Shown: positions 16,640 to 25,471, counted from the stretch's first letter. The stretch is DNA of 35,088 nt from Gordonia alkanivorans NBRC 16433 (GCF_000225505.1 NZ_BACI01000114.1:1-35088); one strand, 5' to 3'. The notes: a model not told the origin generated them from the sequence alone. Made by a program: numbers and translations.

Positions 16640-18157
16640 TTACTTCAGCAACGCGCGGATGGCCTCGATGCTGTCGGCGAGGTCGGGGGTCTTGTCGGGC
16701 CGGTACCGCACGACTCGCGCGAACCGGAGTGCGACGCCACCGGGATAGCGCGAACTCCGTTGCGCACCATCGAGTTCGATCTCGACGACGATCTCGGGCC
16801 GGAGGTGGACCGTGTGGGTGTCCCGATGCGTCGCATGCTTCGGGAACTCCTCGGTCTGCCATCGGAGGATCTCGTCGGTGAGGCCCTTGAACGTCTTGCC
16901 CACCATGATGAACCCACCGGTCTCGGGGTCCCGGGCACCGAGATGGAGGTTCGACAGCCAACCCGTCCGACGGCCCGATCCCCACTCGGCACCGAGCACG
17001 ACGAGATCGAAGGTGTGCGTGGGTTTGACCTTCTGCCATGCCTTCCCGCGTCGGCCCGCGACATAGAGACCGTCGAGGGACTTGACCATCACGCCTTCAT
17101 GACCGTCGGCCATGGCGGCGTCGAAGTGGCGTCGGGCCTCCGCCGCGGTCGGACGGGTCACCGCGGGAATGCGCAACTGCGGGGCGATGGAGTCGATGGC
17201 GGCGAGACGTTCGGACAGCGGACGGTCGATGAGATCGACGCCGTCGAGGTGCAGACAGTCGAAGAAGAACGGCTTGAGCAGCCGCTCCGGCTCACCGGCG
17301 GCGGTCGGCCCGGAACCGAAGCGGCTCATCGTGTCCTGGAACGACCGCGGGCGTCCGTCGTCGCTGAGCATGAGGGTCTCGCCGTCGAGGATGACCGAGT
17401 CGCAGGGCAGTCCGGCGATCACCTCGACGAGGTCGGGCACGTTCCCGGTGACGTCGCGGAGCGTGCGGGTGTACACCGAGATGTCGGTGCCCTTGCGGTG
17501 AACCTGGATTCGCGCACCGTCGAGTTTGTAGTCGACGACGAGGTCGGGACCGAGGAGTTCCAGGGCGGCGTCGAGGTTGTCGGCGGGCGTCGCGAGCATC
17601 GGTTCGACGGCGCGGCCCACCTCGAGTCCCACGCCGGCCAACGCCTCGGCGCCGAAACGTGCAAGGGCCGCGGTCTCCGGGAGCGATCCGGTGAGCATGT
17701 GGACGCGACGCACCGCGGTCAGCGATTCCCCGGTGACCTTGGCGATCGCATCGGTCATGACCCCGGCCAGCGCACCCTGGCGCAGTTCGCCGGTGAGCAG
17801 GGCGATGAGGAACTTCTGCTCGGGTTCGGTGGCGGCGGCGAACATCGCGGCGAGGATCTCGGCGCGGCGGGTCGTCGAACCGGGTCCGCTCGCGGCGGCG
17901 AGTTCACCGAAAGCGGCGTCGACCTCGGCGACCTCGAGCGACGGTTCTCCGGCCGGTTCGGACGCCAGTTTCGACAGCGACCGCCAGCCCACACCCAACC
18001 TGCCCTGCGGGATTTCACCCGACAGCCAGGCGACCACGATCGGCAGCTCGGCGTCGGCGGCAGTGGCCAGCAGGCCGGCGAGCACCTCGGTCTTGCGGGT
18101 GCGTGAGCGATCGCGTGCGACGTCAGAGGACGTCTGCACCACGTCGATCAGCTTCAT
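16640..18157 (-). CDS. ligB: ATP-dependent DNA ligase LigB
   Basis: A 505-aa ligase co-linear with M. tuberculosis LigB (Rv3062, 507 aa). Motif I YKLDGARIQVH carries the adenylated Lys211. Further nucleotidyltransferase motifs include SVILDGETLML, FFFDCLHLDGVDL, GHEGVMVKSLDGLY and WQKVKPTHTFDLVV. The N-terminal DNA-binding domain (about 1-200) and the C-terminal OB domain, ending RYPGGVALRFARVVRYRPDK, are intact. The start MKLIDVVQTSSDVA aligns with LigB, but GGAGG lies only 1-2 nt before it. A GTG ten codons upstream, or leaderless initiation, is therefore possible. LigB seals nicks and is not essential where NAD-dependent LigA exists. No Ku or other repair gene is adjacent. Confidence 0.95.
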   Translation of the reverse strand: MKLIDVVQTSSDVARDRSRTRKTEVLAGLLATAADAELPIVVAWLSGEIPQGRLGVGWRSLSKLASEPAGEPSLEVAEVDAAFGELAAASGPGSTTRRAEILAAMFAAATEPEQKFLIALLTGELRQGALAGVMTDAIAKVTGESLTAVRRVHMLTGSLPETAALARFGAEALAGVGLEVGRAVEPMLATPADNLDAALELLGPDLVVDYKLDGARIQVHRKGTDISVYTRTLRDVTGNVPDLVEVIAGLPCDSVILDGETLMLSDDGRPRSFQDTMSRFGSGPTAAGEPERLLKPFFFDCLHLDGVDLIDRPLSERLAAIDSIAPQLRIPAVTRPTAAEARRHFDAAMADGHEGVMVKSLDGLYVAGRRGKAWQKVKPTHTFDLVVLGAEWGSGRRTGWLSNLHLGARDPETGGFIMVGKTFKGLTDEILRWQTEEFPKHATHRDTHTVHLRPEIVVEIELDGAQRSSRYPGGVALRFARVVRYRPDKTPDLADSIEAIRALLK

Positions 18158-18189
18158 CCCTCCGAAGGTACCCGCCGGGTCCGACACCG

Positions 18190-18211
18190 CCGGGTACCTC
18201 GCGGTACCCGG
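18190..18211 (-). terminator. Hairpin after the MHS transporter gene
   Basis: A 9-bp perfect stem CCGGGTACC / GGTACCCGG with a 4-base loop TCGC starts 9 nt beyond the transporter stop codon. A third GGTACCCG copy at about 18168-18175 could pair alternatively with the left arm. There is no U-tract. It separates the transporter from ligB on the same strand. Confidence 0.65.
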
Positions 18212-18220
18212 CCCGGAAGG

Positions 18221-19588
18221 TCAGACCTCGCTCAGGTCGACCGTCTTGGTCTCCCGGACGCTGAGCAGTGCGATCAGCGTCGTGCACGCGGCGACGGCGA
18301 GGTAGACACCGACCCAACCCACACCGAAGTCGGCGACGATCCACGTCGCGATGAACGGCGCGACCGCGGCACCGATGATCGACGAGACGTTGTAGGAGAT
18401 ACCCGAACCCGTGTAGCGCACGTTGGTCGGGAACAGCTCCGGCAGGATCGCGCTCATCGGCCCGAAGGTGAGACCCATCAGGGTCATGCCGAGGATGAGG
18501 AAGAACAGCATCCGCCCGTTGTCCATCGACGACGGATCGAGGATCAGTGCGAAGAACAGACCGAAGACGATGATCATCACCGTGATCACGAGGAGGAACG
18601 CCCGACGGCCGTACTTGTCGGCAAGCCGTCCGGAGACCATCACGAATCCGGCGAAGAAGAGCACCGCGATGATCTGCAACTGCAGGAAGTCGGCGTAGCT
18701 GAACGACAGTTTCACGCCCGACGCGTCGGTCACCTTGCCGGTGCCGTACGAGACGATCCACGTCGTCACGATGTAGAAGAGCGTGTATGTCGCGACCATG
18801 ATGAAGGTGCCGGCGATCAGCTGACGCCAGCTGGTCCTGACGACCTCGGCGAGCGGGGTCTTGACCTTCTTGCCCTCCTCGACGGCCTTGGCGAACACCG
18901 GCGTCTCGGTGAGCTTCAGACGCACGTACAGGCCGATGACAACCATGATCGCACTGGCCAGGAACGGGATTCGCCAACCCCATGTCATGAACGCATGGTC
19001 GGCGGGCGAGGTCTTCGCGTCGAAGTCGAGGCCGAAGATCAGCAGCAGGAACATCCCGTTGGCGAAGAAGAAGCCGATCGGCGCACCCAGCTGCGGCCAC
19101 ATCGCCGCCCAGGCGCGTTTGCCCTTCTCCGCGGTCTCGGTCGCGAGAAGTGCCGCGCCGGACCATTCACCACCGAGTCCGAGGCCCTGGCAGAAGCGCA
19201 TCAGCGCGAGCAGGGCCGGCGCGAGATAACCCACCTGATCGAAGGTCGGCAGGAGTCCGATCACGAAGGTGGCTATACCCATGGTGAGCAGTGAACCGAC
19301 GAGAGTCGCCTTGCGGCCGATGCGATCTCCGAAGTGGCCGAACAGGACCGAGCCGACCGGTCGTGCGACGAAGGCGAGTCCGAAAGTCGCGAACGACGCC
19401 AGCAGTGCGGCCGTGTCGTCGCCCTTCGGGAAGAACAACACCGGGAAGACCAGCACCGCGGCGGTGGCGTAGATGTAGAAGTCGAAGAACTCGACGCTCG
19501 TACCGACCATCGAGGCGATGACTATCCGGCGCCGGGGCACCGGAGGCTGTTCGGGGTGGTCGAGATTGCGGACCGCGGACTCGCTCAT
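18221..19588 (-). CDS. MFS transporter, metabolite:H+ symporter (MHS) type
   Basis: A 455-aa polytopic protein with twelve predicted helices, starting MSESAVRNLDHPEQPPVPRR; the longer upstream frame overlaps the SulP gene and is not supported. The MHS hallmarks are VGTSVEFFDFYIYATAAVLVF in helix 1, the loop 2-3 motif GHFGDRIGRKATLVGSLLTMG, the GLGLGGEWSGAALLATE segment and the loop 8-9 repeat GRLADKYGRRAFLL. The family imports organic acids such as shikimate, alpha-ketoglutarate, proline or betaine by proton symport; the substrate cannot be read from sequence. The SulP gene lies 61 bp upstream on the same strand. No strong ribosome site is visible. Confidence 0.92.
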   Translation of the reverse strand: MSESAVRNLDHPEQPPVPRRRIVIASMVGTSVEFFDFYIYATAAVLVFPVLFFPKGDDTAALLASFATFGLAFVARPVGSVLFGHFGDRIGRKATLVGSLLTMGIATFVIGLLPTFDQVGYLAPALLALMRFCQGLGLGGEWSGAALLATETAEKGKRAWAAMWPQLGAPIGFFFANGMFLLLIFGLDFDAKTSPADHAFMTWGWRIPFLASAIMVVIGLYVRLKLTETPVFAKAVEEGKKVKTPLAEVVRTSWRQLIAGTFIMVATYTLFYIVTTWIVSYGTGKVTDASGVKLSFSYADFLQLQIIAVLFFAGFVMVSGRLADKYGRRAFLLVITVMIIVFGLFFALILDPSSMDNGRMLFFLILGMTLMGLTFGPMSAILPELFPTNVRYTGSGISYNVSSIIGAAVAPFIATWIVADFGVGWVGVYLAVAACTTLIALLSVRETKTVDLSEV

Positions 19589-19649
19589 TCGTGGCAGGTT
19601 ACGCCTGCGAGTCAGGTCACATACCCAGGCGGGTGACACTCGGAGAAAC

Positions 19650-21377
19650 TCACCGGCCACTCGTCTCGCCGGTGTCGTCCCCCGGTTGGGACCGGGAGTT
19701 CTCCGTTTCGAAGGCCCGCACTGCCGCTCCGACAGTCGGGAAGACATGGGCCGGGTCGAAATCCCCGAGGAGCCCTTCGGTACGCAAGACATGCTCGAGC
19801 TCGGGGTCGACGCCGGCAAGGATGAAATGGGCACCCCGCGAATGCACGAAGGCGACGAGGTCGTCGAGGACACCGGTCGCCGAATAGTCGACGTAGGAGA
19901 TCACCGTGCAGTCGAGTACCAGCCACCGCACCGGATCGGGAGCCGACTCGACGAGCGCCATCACATCGTCAGAGAATCGATTCACATTGGCGTAGAACAG
20001 GTCTGCGTCATAACGAAACACGATGAGTCCAGGAAGGGACTGCTGACCCGGTCGGGCCGGCCGATACTCTCGCGTACGTCCGTGATCGGACACTCCGACG
20101 ACGAATCGCTCCGGTCGATACTGCCGGCGGATGATCTCGAGGAGCGACACGACCATCGCCGTCAGGATCCCGTCCTGCACCCCGAACACCACGACGACGA
20201 TCGCGGTGAGCACCGCGATCCCGAACTCGACCCGGCGGATCTTCCACAGACGGCGGAACGAGTGCACATCGATGAGGTCGATCGCGACGAGGAACACGAT
20301 CGACGACAGCACCGCGTGCGGGAGATAAGCGAGAGCACTGCCGAGGAAGACGACGGCGACGAGAGCCGACGCAGCCATCGTCAGGTTCGCAACCTGGGTG
20401 CGGCCGCGTTGCTCGTCGAGGAACTGCGTCTTGGTCGGGCTCCCATTCACTACGAACGTAGAGCCCAGTCCCGCAACGATGTTGGCCGCCGAGAGGCCGA
20501 CGATGTCGCGGTTGACATCGGTGGTCTCGCCGTGCGAGTGCGCGAGTCCTCGTGCCGTGCCCGCACTCTGGGCCAAGATCACCACCGTGCATCCGAAGGC
20601 AACCGTCGCTGCCTTCGGCACCGCGTCCCATCCCAGCCCGGTGGGCAGGCCGAGATCCGGCAGCGTGCCGTGCAGATTGCCGACGACCGGGAGGTCGTCG
20701 TCCCAGCCGAAGACCGCGACCAGCGCAATTGACGCCACCACCAGCATGAATGCCGCAGGCAACCGCGGAACCGTGCGACGCGAGATCAGGAGCACGCACA
20801 TCACCGCCGCCGTGAACGCCGCCGATGCCCAGTCGATCGATCCGAGACCGGCGACGATCGCGGCACAGCGCTCCCAGACCCAGCCTTCGGTCCGGTGCAG
20901 ACCGAGCATCCCGGGGATCTGCCCGATGATGACCGTGACGCCGGTTCCAGCGAGGAAGCCCACCAGAACCGCACTGGACAAGAAGTCGGCGAGAAACCCC
21001 AGCCTCAGAATCCGGGCCAGCGCCAGGAACACCCCGGTGACCAGCGCGATCAACGATGCCCAGGCGAGCCACTGCTGCGAGTCGGGCTCCACTCCGACGA
21101 CACCGATCCCGGCGATGCCCGAGGCCAACAACGCCGCGGTCGCGGAGTCCGCCCCGACGACGAGGAGGCGCGATGCGCCGAAGAGCGCAAAGGCGATCGT
21201 CGGCAGGATGATGGTGTACAGCCCCGCTGCGACCGGGACATGGGCAATCGAGCTGTAGCCCATGCATTCCGGGATCGCGACGGCCGCGAGCGTCACGCCG
21301 GCCGTGATGTCGGCGCGCAACCACGCGAGCCGGTAACCGCGCAGCGCCGGCGGGACCAGCGCACCGAGCGCGATCAT
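19650..21377 (-). CDS. SulP-family inorganic anion transporter with STAS domain
   Basis: A 575-aa protein starting MIALGALVPPALRGYRLAWL. The SulP signature DITAGVTLAAVAIPECMGYSS lies around residues 23-43, followed by ten or more membrane helices to about residue 400. Then comes a C-terminal STAS domain (about 435-550), including VLDCTVISYVDYSATGVLDDLV, in which the Ser-Ala-Thr loop corresponds to the anti-sigma-antagonist phosphorylation region. SulP proteins carry sulfate, bicarbonate or dicarboxylates; no carbonic anhydrase or sulfur gene is nearby to choose between them. The region upstream of 21377 can be read as a Cys-rich extension in the same frame but has no good start and overlaps the divergent promoter area. 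Confidence 0.92.
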   Translation of the reverse strand: MIALGALVPPALRGYRLAWLRADITAGVTLAAVAIPECMGYSSIAHVPVAAGLYTIILPTIAFALFGASRLLVVGADSATAALLASGIAGIGVVGVEPDSQQWLAWASLIALVTGVFLALARILRLGFLADFLSSAVLVGFLAGTGVTVIIGQIPGMLGLHRTEGWVWERCAAIVAGLGSIDWASAAFTAAVMCVLLISRRTVPRLPAAFMLVVASIALVAVFGWDDDLPVVGNLHGTLPDLGLPTGLGWDAVPKAATVAFGCTVVILAQSAGTARGLAHSHGETTDVNRDIVGLSAANIVAGLGSTFVVNGSPTKTQFLDEQRGRTQVANLTMAASALVAVVFLGSALAYLPHAVLSSIVFLVAIDLIDVHSFRRLWKIRRVEFGIAVLTAIVVVVFGVQDGILTAMVVSLLEIIRRQYRPERFVVGVSDHGRTREYRPARPGQQSLPGLIVFRYDADLFYANVNRFSDDVMALVESAPDPVRWLVLDCTVISYVDYSATGVLDDLVAFVHSRGAHFILAGVDPELEHVLRTEGLLGDFDPAHVFPTVGAAVRAFETENSRSQPGDDTGETSGR

Positions 21378-21503
21378 GTCGTAGACGGTACCCCCGCAGA
21401 CCCCGCACCGAGCCGCACCCGGCACGTCCTGGCACAAGCATGCGCAGGTTGACGGCCACGCGTTCTGGGTACCCGTCCACGGCCATGAATCGAGGAGGCC
21501 CCC

Positions 21504-22055
21504 ATGGATACCGCAGTATGGATCATCGTCGCCGTCGTCGTCGTGATAGTCCTGCTCGCCCTTCTGTTGCTGTTCCTGCGTAAGCGTCAGCACGTCCGCC
21601 GGACGAAGGCTCATCAGATTCGCGAGAACGCGACGAGCCAGGTGTCGGAATTACGCCAACGCGAGGCGATCGCCGAGGAGTCCGAAGCGCGGGCACGCAA
21701 GGCCCAGGCCGAGGCGGACGCCAAGGCCGCCGAGGCGAAACGGCTCAACGAGCAGGCGCGAGCCCACGGCACGCAGGCTGCAGAGAAGCGCGACGAGGTC
21801 GAGAGCACCTTTGCCCGAGCCGACGAGCTCGATCCCGATGTCCGAGGTGACCGAGGCGACCGCGCACCCCTCGGCAACGACCACCGCCATGCCCCCGCCG
21901 GAACCCCCGGTCCGGGAACGCCCGGGAACGAAACGCCCGGCCACGGAACCCCCGGTCCCGGCGGCCACAATCCCGAAACTCATTCCGGCAGGCACGAATC
22001 GGGCGAGCACCTGCCCGGTGGCGGGCAACCGGGGCAGCCTCGGCAACAACCCTGA
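21504..22055 (+). CDS. Membrane-anchored coiled-coil protein with TPG-repeat tail
   Basis: A 183-aa protein; the ATG follows GAGGAGG by 6 nt. Residues 1-28 are a short N-terminus and a hydrophobic anchor (VWIIVAVVVVIVLLALLLLF) followed by basic RKRQHVRR. Residues 35-105 are a charged Ala/Glu/Lys/Arg-rich coiled coil. Residues 125-183 are disordered, Pro/Gly/His-rich, with TPGPG, TPGNE, TPGHG, TPGPG repeats. No signal-peptidase site is evident, so it is probably an inner-membrane protein with a cytoplasmic coiled coil. The family is not recognised. A strong terminator follows its stop codon. Confidence 0.78.
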   Translation: MDTAVWIIVAVVVVIVLLALLLLFLRKRQHVRRTKAHQIRENATSQVSELRQREAIAEESEARARKAQAEADAKAAEAKRLNEQARAHGTQAAEKRDEVESTFARADELDPDVRGDRGDRAPLGNDHRHAPAGTPGPGTPGNETPGHGTPGPGGHNPETHSGRHESGEHLPGGGQPGQPRQQP

Positions 22056-22068
22056 CGTGACATGACGA

Positions 22069-22107
22069 ACCCGGCGCGGGCAGCCCGATGGGCCACCCGC
22101 GCCGGGT
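22069..22107. terminator. Strong terminator between the convergent coiled-coil and MBL-fold genes
   Basis: Twelve-base perfectly complementary arms (22069-22080, ACCCGGCGCGGG; 22096-22107) enclose a smaller GCCC-GAT-GGGC stem. On the plus strand CTTGTTCGTTCT follows. It lies 14 nt after the plus-strand stop and 22 nt beyond the minus-strand stop, so it probably serves both directions. Confidence 0.85.
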
Positions 22108-22128
22108 CTTGTTCGTTCTGTACGCGGA

Positions 22129-22758
22129 TCAGCTGCCGCGCTTGATCCATTCCTCGAGATGAGGCGCCTCGGCGGCGACGGTCGTGCCGTCGCCGTGACC
22201 GGTGTAGACCTTGGTCTCGGGATCGAGGGTGAAGATCTTCTCGGTGATCGAGGCGATGATCGTCGGGAAGCTCGAGTACGAGCGTCCCGTCGCGCCCGGG
22301 CCGCCCTGGAACAGGGTGTCACCGGAGAACAGCACACCCGCTTCGGGCAGGTGGATCACCGACGAGCCCGGCGAGTGGCCGGGCGTGTTGATGATCGTGA
22401 GCTCGGTGCCGGCGATGCTGATCTTCTGCCCGTCCTCGAGATCCTGGTGCGACACGTCGGGATGGGTGTCGTTCCAGAGCATGTCGTCTCCGGGGTGCAG
22501 GAGGATCGGCGCACCCGTGGCCTCGGACAGTTCCGGCGCGACGGTGACGTGGTCGTTGTGACCGTGGGTGAGCACGATCGCCTTCACCGTGCGGTCGCCG
22601 ACGCCTTCGAGGATCGGTGCCGCCGAGTGCGCGGCGTCGATGATGATGACCTCGTCGTCGTTGCCGACGAGCCACACGTTGTTGTCGACGTCCCAGGTGC
22701 CGCCGTCGAGGCTGAAGGTGCCCGAGGTGACGACGTTGTCGATGCGCAGCCCGGCCAT
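22129..22758 (-). CDS. MBL-fold hydrolase, partner of mycothiol-dependent formaldehyde dehydrogenase
   Basis: A 209-aa metallo-beta-lactamase-fold protein. The metal-binding motif THGHNDH is at residues 64-70; further ligand regions are INTPGHSPGS and LFSGDTLFQGG, with a terminal TGHGDGT. The ATG overlaps the stop of mscR by one base, so the pair is translationally coupled. This two-gene arrangement is conserved in actinobacteria. By analogy with glutathione systems the hydrolase may cleave S-formylmycothiol to formate and mycothiol; that step is inferred from context, not shown by sequence. Confidence 0.88.
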   Translation of the reverse strand: MAGLRIDNVVTSGTFSLDGGTWDVDNNVWLVGNDDEVIIIDAAHSAAPILEGVGDRTVKAIVLTHGHNDHVTVAPELSEATGAPILLHPGDDMLWNDTHPDVSHQDLEDGQKISIAGTELTIINTPGHSPGSSVIHLPEAGVLFSGDTLFQGGPGATGRSYSSFPTIIASITEKIFTLDPETKVYTGHGDGTTVAAEAPHLEEWIKRGS

Positions 22759-23846
22759 CAGAGTTCCACCACCGAACGCAGGACCTTGCCGGCCTCCATC
22801 GCCGAAAACGCGGCCTCGACGTCGTCGATGCCGATCCGTTCGGTGACGAACTTGTCGAGCGGCAGACGTCCCTGCTCGTACAGGTCGATGAGCATCGGGA
22901 AGTCACGCTCGGGCAGGCAGTCGCCGTACCACGAGGACTTCAGAGCGCCACCGCGCGAGAAGAAGTCGACGAGCGGCATCTCCAGGGTCATCTCCGGCGT
23001 CGGCACACCGACGAGGACGACGACGCCCGCGAGATCTCGTGCGTAGAAGGCCTGCTTGTAGGTCTCCGGCCGGCCGACCGCGTCGATGACGACGTCGGCA
23101 CCGTTGCCGTCGGTGAGGTCCTGGACCGCGGTGACCACGTCGTCGACCTTGGTGCCGTCGATGGTGTGGGTCGCGCCGAGCTCCTTGGCCCATTCGAGCT
23201 TGCCCGGGTCGCGGTCGATCGCGATGATCTTGGTCGCGCCGGCCAGCTTGGCGCCGGCGATCGCGGCATCACCCACACCGCCGCAACCGATCACGGCGAC
23301 CGAGTCGCCGCGGCCGACGTTGCCGGTGTTCATGGCGGCACCGATGCCGGCCATCACGCCGCAGCCGAGCAGCCCGGCGACGGCCGGATCGGTCTCGGGA
23401 TTGACCTTGGTGCACTGCAATTCGTGGATGAGGGTCTTCTCCGCGAAGGCGCCGATGCCCAGTGCGGGCGTCAGCTCGGTGCCGTCGGTGAGGGTCATCG
23501 GGACGCTGGCGTTGAAGGTGTCGAAGCAGTACCACGGACGACCGCGCTTACATGCGCGGCACTCGCCACAGACGGCGCGCCAGTTCAGGACGACGAAATC
23601 GCCGACCTCGACGTGGGTGACATCCGAGCCGACCGACTCGACGACGCCGGCCGCCTCGTGGCCCAGCAGGAAGGGGTACTCATCGTTGATGCCGCCCTCG
23701 CGGTAGGCGAGGTCGGTGTGGCAGACGCCGCAGGCCTTGATAGCCACGACGACATCACGCGCACCCGGGTCCGGGATCACGATGTCGACGACCTCCGTCG
23801 GCGACTTCTTGCTGCGCGAGATGACTCCCTTGACTGTCTGAGACAT
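22758..23846 (-). CDS. mscR: S-(hydroxymethyl)mycothiol dehydrogenase / S-nitrosomycothiol reductase
   Basis: A 362-aa zinc alcohol dehydrogenase, the usual length for MscR. The start MSQTVKGVISRSKKSPTEVV follows GGAAGGA by about 10 nt. Catalytic zinc ligands appear as ACGVCHTDL (Cys42) and LGHEAAGVVE (His63, Glu64). The structural zinc Cys cluster is Cys93, 96, 99 and 107. The Rossmann motif is VIGCGGVGDAAI. The enzyme oxidises the mycothiol-formaldehyde adduct with NAD+ and reduces S-nitrosomycothiol, protecting against formaldehyde and nitric oxide. An imperfect palindrome GTCAAC-AAC-GTTAAC at 23981-23995 lies in its upstream region and might be an operator. The remainder of the 258-bp gap to the divergent gene holds nothing else recognisable. 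Confidence 0.94.
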   Translation of the reverse strand: MSQTVKGVISRSKKSPTEVVDIVIPDPGARDVVVAIKACGVCHTDLAYREGGINDEYPFLLGHEAAGVVESVGSDVTHVEVGDFVVLNWRAVCGECRACKRGRPWYCFDTFNASVPMTLTDGTELTPALGIGAFAEKTLIHELQCTKVNPETDPAVAGLLGCGVMAGIGAAMNTGNVGRGDSVAVIGCGGVGDAAIAGAKLAGATKIIAIDRDPGKLEWAKELGATHTIDGTKVDDVVTAVQDLTDGNGADVVIDAVGRPETYKQAFYARDLAGVVVLVGVPTPEMTLEMPLVDFFSRGGALKSSWYGDCLPERDFPMLIDLYEQGRLPLDKFVTERIGIDDVEAAFSAMEAGKVLRSVVEL

Positions 23847-24104
23847 GCGTTCTGTTTCCTTCCGAAACGGCGTTGTCAGCGTTCGTGCTCGTCTGTGTTC
23901 CCGGCCGTGGCGACAGGATTCGCCCTTACCGGACACATCGTCACAACCTTATCCGTACCCGCCATTACCGTCCACTCGTGGTCAACAACGTTAACTGCAG
24001 GTAGTCGCGCGGTTGGTGTGCACTGCCCGGCTCAGGTTTGGTTGTACCCGCGACCGGGCACGCCCGTGGGAGAAACCGATTGTGTCGACCACGAGGAGGC
24101 AGAC

Positions 24105-24380
24105 ATGGCGGAGAAGAAGCGCGACCCGGGACCGTCGGTCAAGGATGACGAGCTCTACGAGAAGCTGCGCGACGAGGGCAACTCGAAGGAGAAGTCCGCG
24201 CGCATCGCCAATGCCGCGGCCAACAGCTCCCGGTCGGACGTGGGGCGCAGCGGCGGCACATCCGGTTCCTACGAGGACTGGACCGTCGACGAGCTCAAGG
24301 ACCGCGCGAAGGAACTCGACATCAGCGGGTACTCCGACCTGAAGAAGGACGAGCTGATCGAGAAGCTACGCGACCACTGA
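24105..24380 (+). CDS. Small Rho_N/SAP-like domain protein
   Basis: A 91-aa highly charged protein with GAGGAGG 5 nt before the ATG. Residues 1-45 are Lys/Glu/Asp-rich (MAEKKRDPGPSVKDDELYEK...KSARIANAAANSS), a pattern common in the actinobacterial DUF7218-type family. Residues 53-91 form a Rho-termination-factor N-terminal-like helical motif, YEDWTVDELKDRAKELDISG then YSDLKKDELIEKLRDH. Such motifs bind nucleic acid, so a nucleoid or RNA-binding role is possible but unproven. Upstream in-frame extensions run through mscR antisense and were discarded. A terminator follows directly. Confidence 0.85.
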   Translation: MAEKKRDPGPSVKDDELYEKLRDEGNSKEKSARIANAAANSSRSDVGRSGGTSGSYEDWTVDELKDRAKELDISGYSDLKKDELIEKLRDH

Positions 24381-24396
24381 CATGACGCAGACAGCA

Positions 24397-24433
24397 CCGA
24401 AGCCGCCGTCCCTTGTGGGGTCGGCGGCTTCGG
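24397..24433 (+). terminator. Terminator after the Rho_N-domain gene
   Basis: Arms CCGAAGCCGCCG (24397-24408) and CGGCGGCTTCGG (24422-24433) are perfectly complementary over 12 bases with a 13-base loop. The hairpin starts 16 nt after the stop codon and is followed by CGTGTTG. The remaining 163 bp to 24596 contain no recognisable gene. Confidence 0.75.
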
Positions 24434-24596
24434 CGTGTTGAAGGACGATGCCGGTCAATGCGCCTCTCGGCGAGTGGCCGCTCGAAGCGGCAAAAGGGTT
24501 GAGGCCCGGGGCTTGAATCCGTCACCGTCCCGCTTTTCAACTGCGACCGTCGCGGATCTATTCCGGGCCCTCCGACGTGACCTCCGCCACCGGCGG

Positions 24597-24655
24597 TCCG
24601 TAGAAGAAGTACGCGCTATGACCCCGGTTTTTCTACGGATTCCGAGCTGGGGTCA
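24597..24655 (-). terminator. Two overlapping, mutually exclusive hairpins at the end of the luxR-type gene
   Basis: One inverted repeat has 9-base arms TCCGTAGAA (24597-24605) and TTCTACGGA (24631-24639). A second has arms TGACCCC (24619-24625) and GGGGTCA (24649-24655) and includes the stop codon of the LuxR gene. They overlap, so only one can form at a time. On the minus strand an AAAAA run lies in the loop region. They could terminate the luxR-type transcript. Confidence 0.45.
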
Positions 24656-25456
24656 GGGCAGCAGGCCGGCGCGCCGGGCGGCGACCACGGCCTCGAGGCG
24701 CGACGACGCGTCGAGCTTGCGCATCGCATCCTTCATGTAGCCCTTGACCGTGTGCACGGTCAGGCCGAGGGCCTCGGCGATCCGCGCATTCGAGTAGCCG
24801 AGCGCGGCGAGCGACAGCACGTCCTGTTCGCGTCCGGTCAGCTCGACCACGGCCGAGTCGGCGGCGGTCTCGGCCAGCAGGAAGTCGGTGACGGCGGCGA
24901 GTTGTTCGGCGAGACGGGCGTCGTCGACGGTGTCGGCCAGCGAGCGCAGCCGCGCGTAGGCGGCGGTCATCCGGTCGCGCAGCTCGTCCTCGCTCTGGGC
25001 TCCGTGCTCCAGCCGGGCCCGCGAGGCCACGATCTCCTGCTCGACGGCGCGCGCCTCGGCGGCCAGGACGTCGAGCATGCGGCCACCGATCGGATCGGGG
25101 GTGTGCAGCGCGCCGTAGATGACCGCGACCGGCGTCCGGTTGACGATGATCGGCGCGGCCATCATCGCGCGGAGTCCCTCACGTTCGATGAGCGTGTTGT
25201 AGCGGTGGGTGATGTGCGGGGTGCGTAGGTAGTCCTCGACCACCATCGGCCGGTTCAGCGAGACGACCTTGCCGCCCAGCCCGTGCCCGACGTCGACCGA
25301 GAGTCCGGCCAGCGCACCTGCATGGTTACCGGCGAAATGCTGGAGGCGCAGGCTCGTCGAATTGTTGACGACGCCGGCGAAGGCCAGGGGCACTCCGCTC
25401 GATTTGCGCACCCGTCGCAACGCGTCGGTGACGATCCCGCTCAACGGCTCGGGCAT
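24653..25456 (-). CDS. GAF-LuxR transcriptional regulator
   Basis: A 267-aa protein, MPEPLSGIVTDALRRVRKSS, with AGAGG 4 nt before the ATG. Residues about 10-150 form a GAF sensor (GLSVDVGHGLGGKVVSLNRPMVVEDY, AMMAAPIIVNRTPVAVIYG). A helical linker follows (150-195), then a LuxR-type helix-turn-helix (about 203-262: LTGREQDVLSLAALGYSNARIAEAL then TVHTVKGYMKDAMRKL). It is divergent from the acyl-CoA synthetase gene with a 95-bp spacer. Regulators of this build often control adjacent CoA-ligase genes, which is the likely job here. The ligand is unknown. Confidence 0.9.
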   Translation of the reverse strand: MPEPLSGIVTDALRRVRKSSGVPLAFAGVVNNSTSLRLQHFAGNHAGALAGLSVDVGHGLGGKVVSLNRPMVVEDYLRTPHITHRYNTLIEREGLRAMMAAPIIVNRTPVAVIYGALHTPDPIGGRMLDVLAAEARAVEQEIVASRARLEHGAQSEDELRDRMTAAYARLRSLADTVDDARLAEQLAAVTDFLLAETAADSAVVELTGREQDVLSLAALGYSNARIAEALGLTVHTVKGYMKDAMRKLDASSRLEAVVAARRAGLLP

Positions 25457-25471
25457 CTCACCTCTCTATCC

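Noticed and set aside
21378..21503. Cys-rich N-terminal extension of the SulP protein (CACLCQDVPGAARCGVCGG)
   Set aside because: It could be a rubredoxin-like knuckle but has no good start codon and lies in the divergent promoter region; the SulP signature begins normally after 21377.
24434..24596. A tRNA-like look (GGGCTTGAATCC) near 24512
   Set aside because: No acceptor or anticodon stem could be folded around it and the T-loop lacks GTTCGA.
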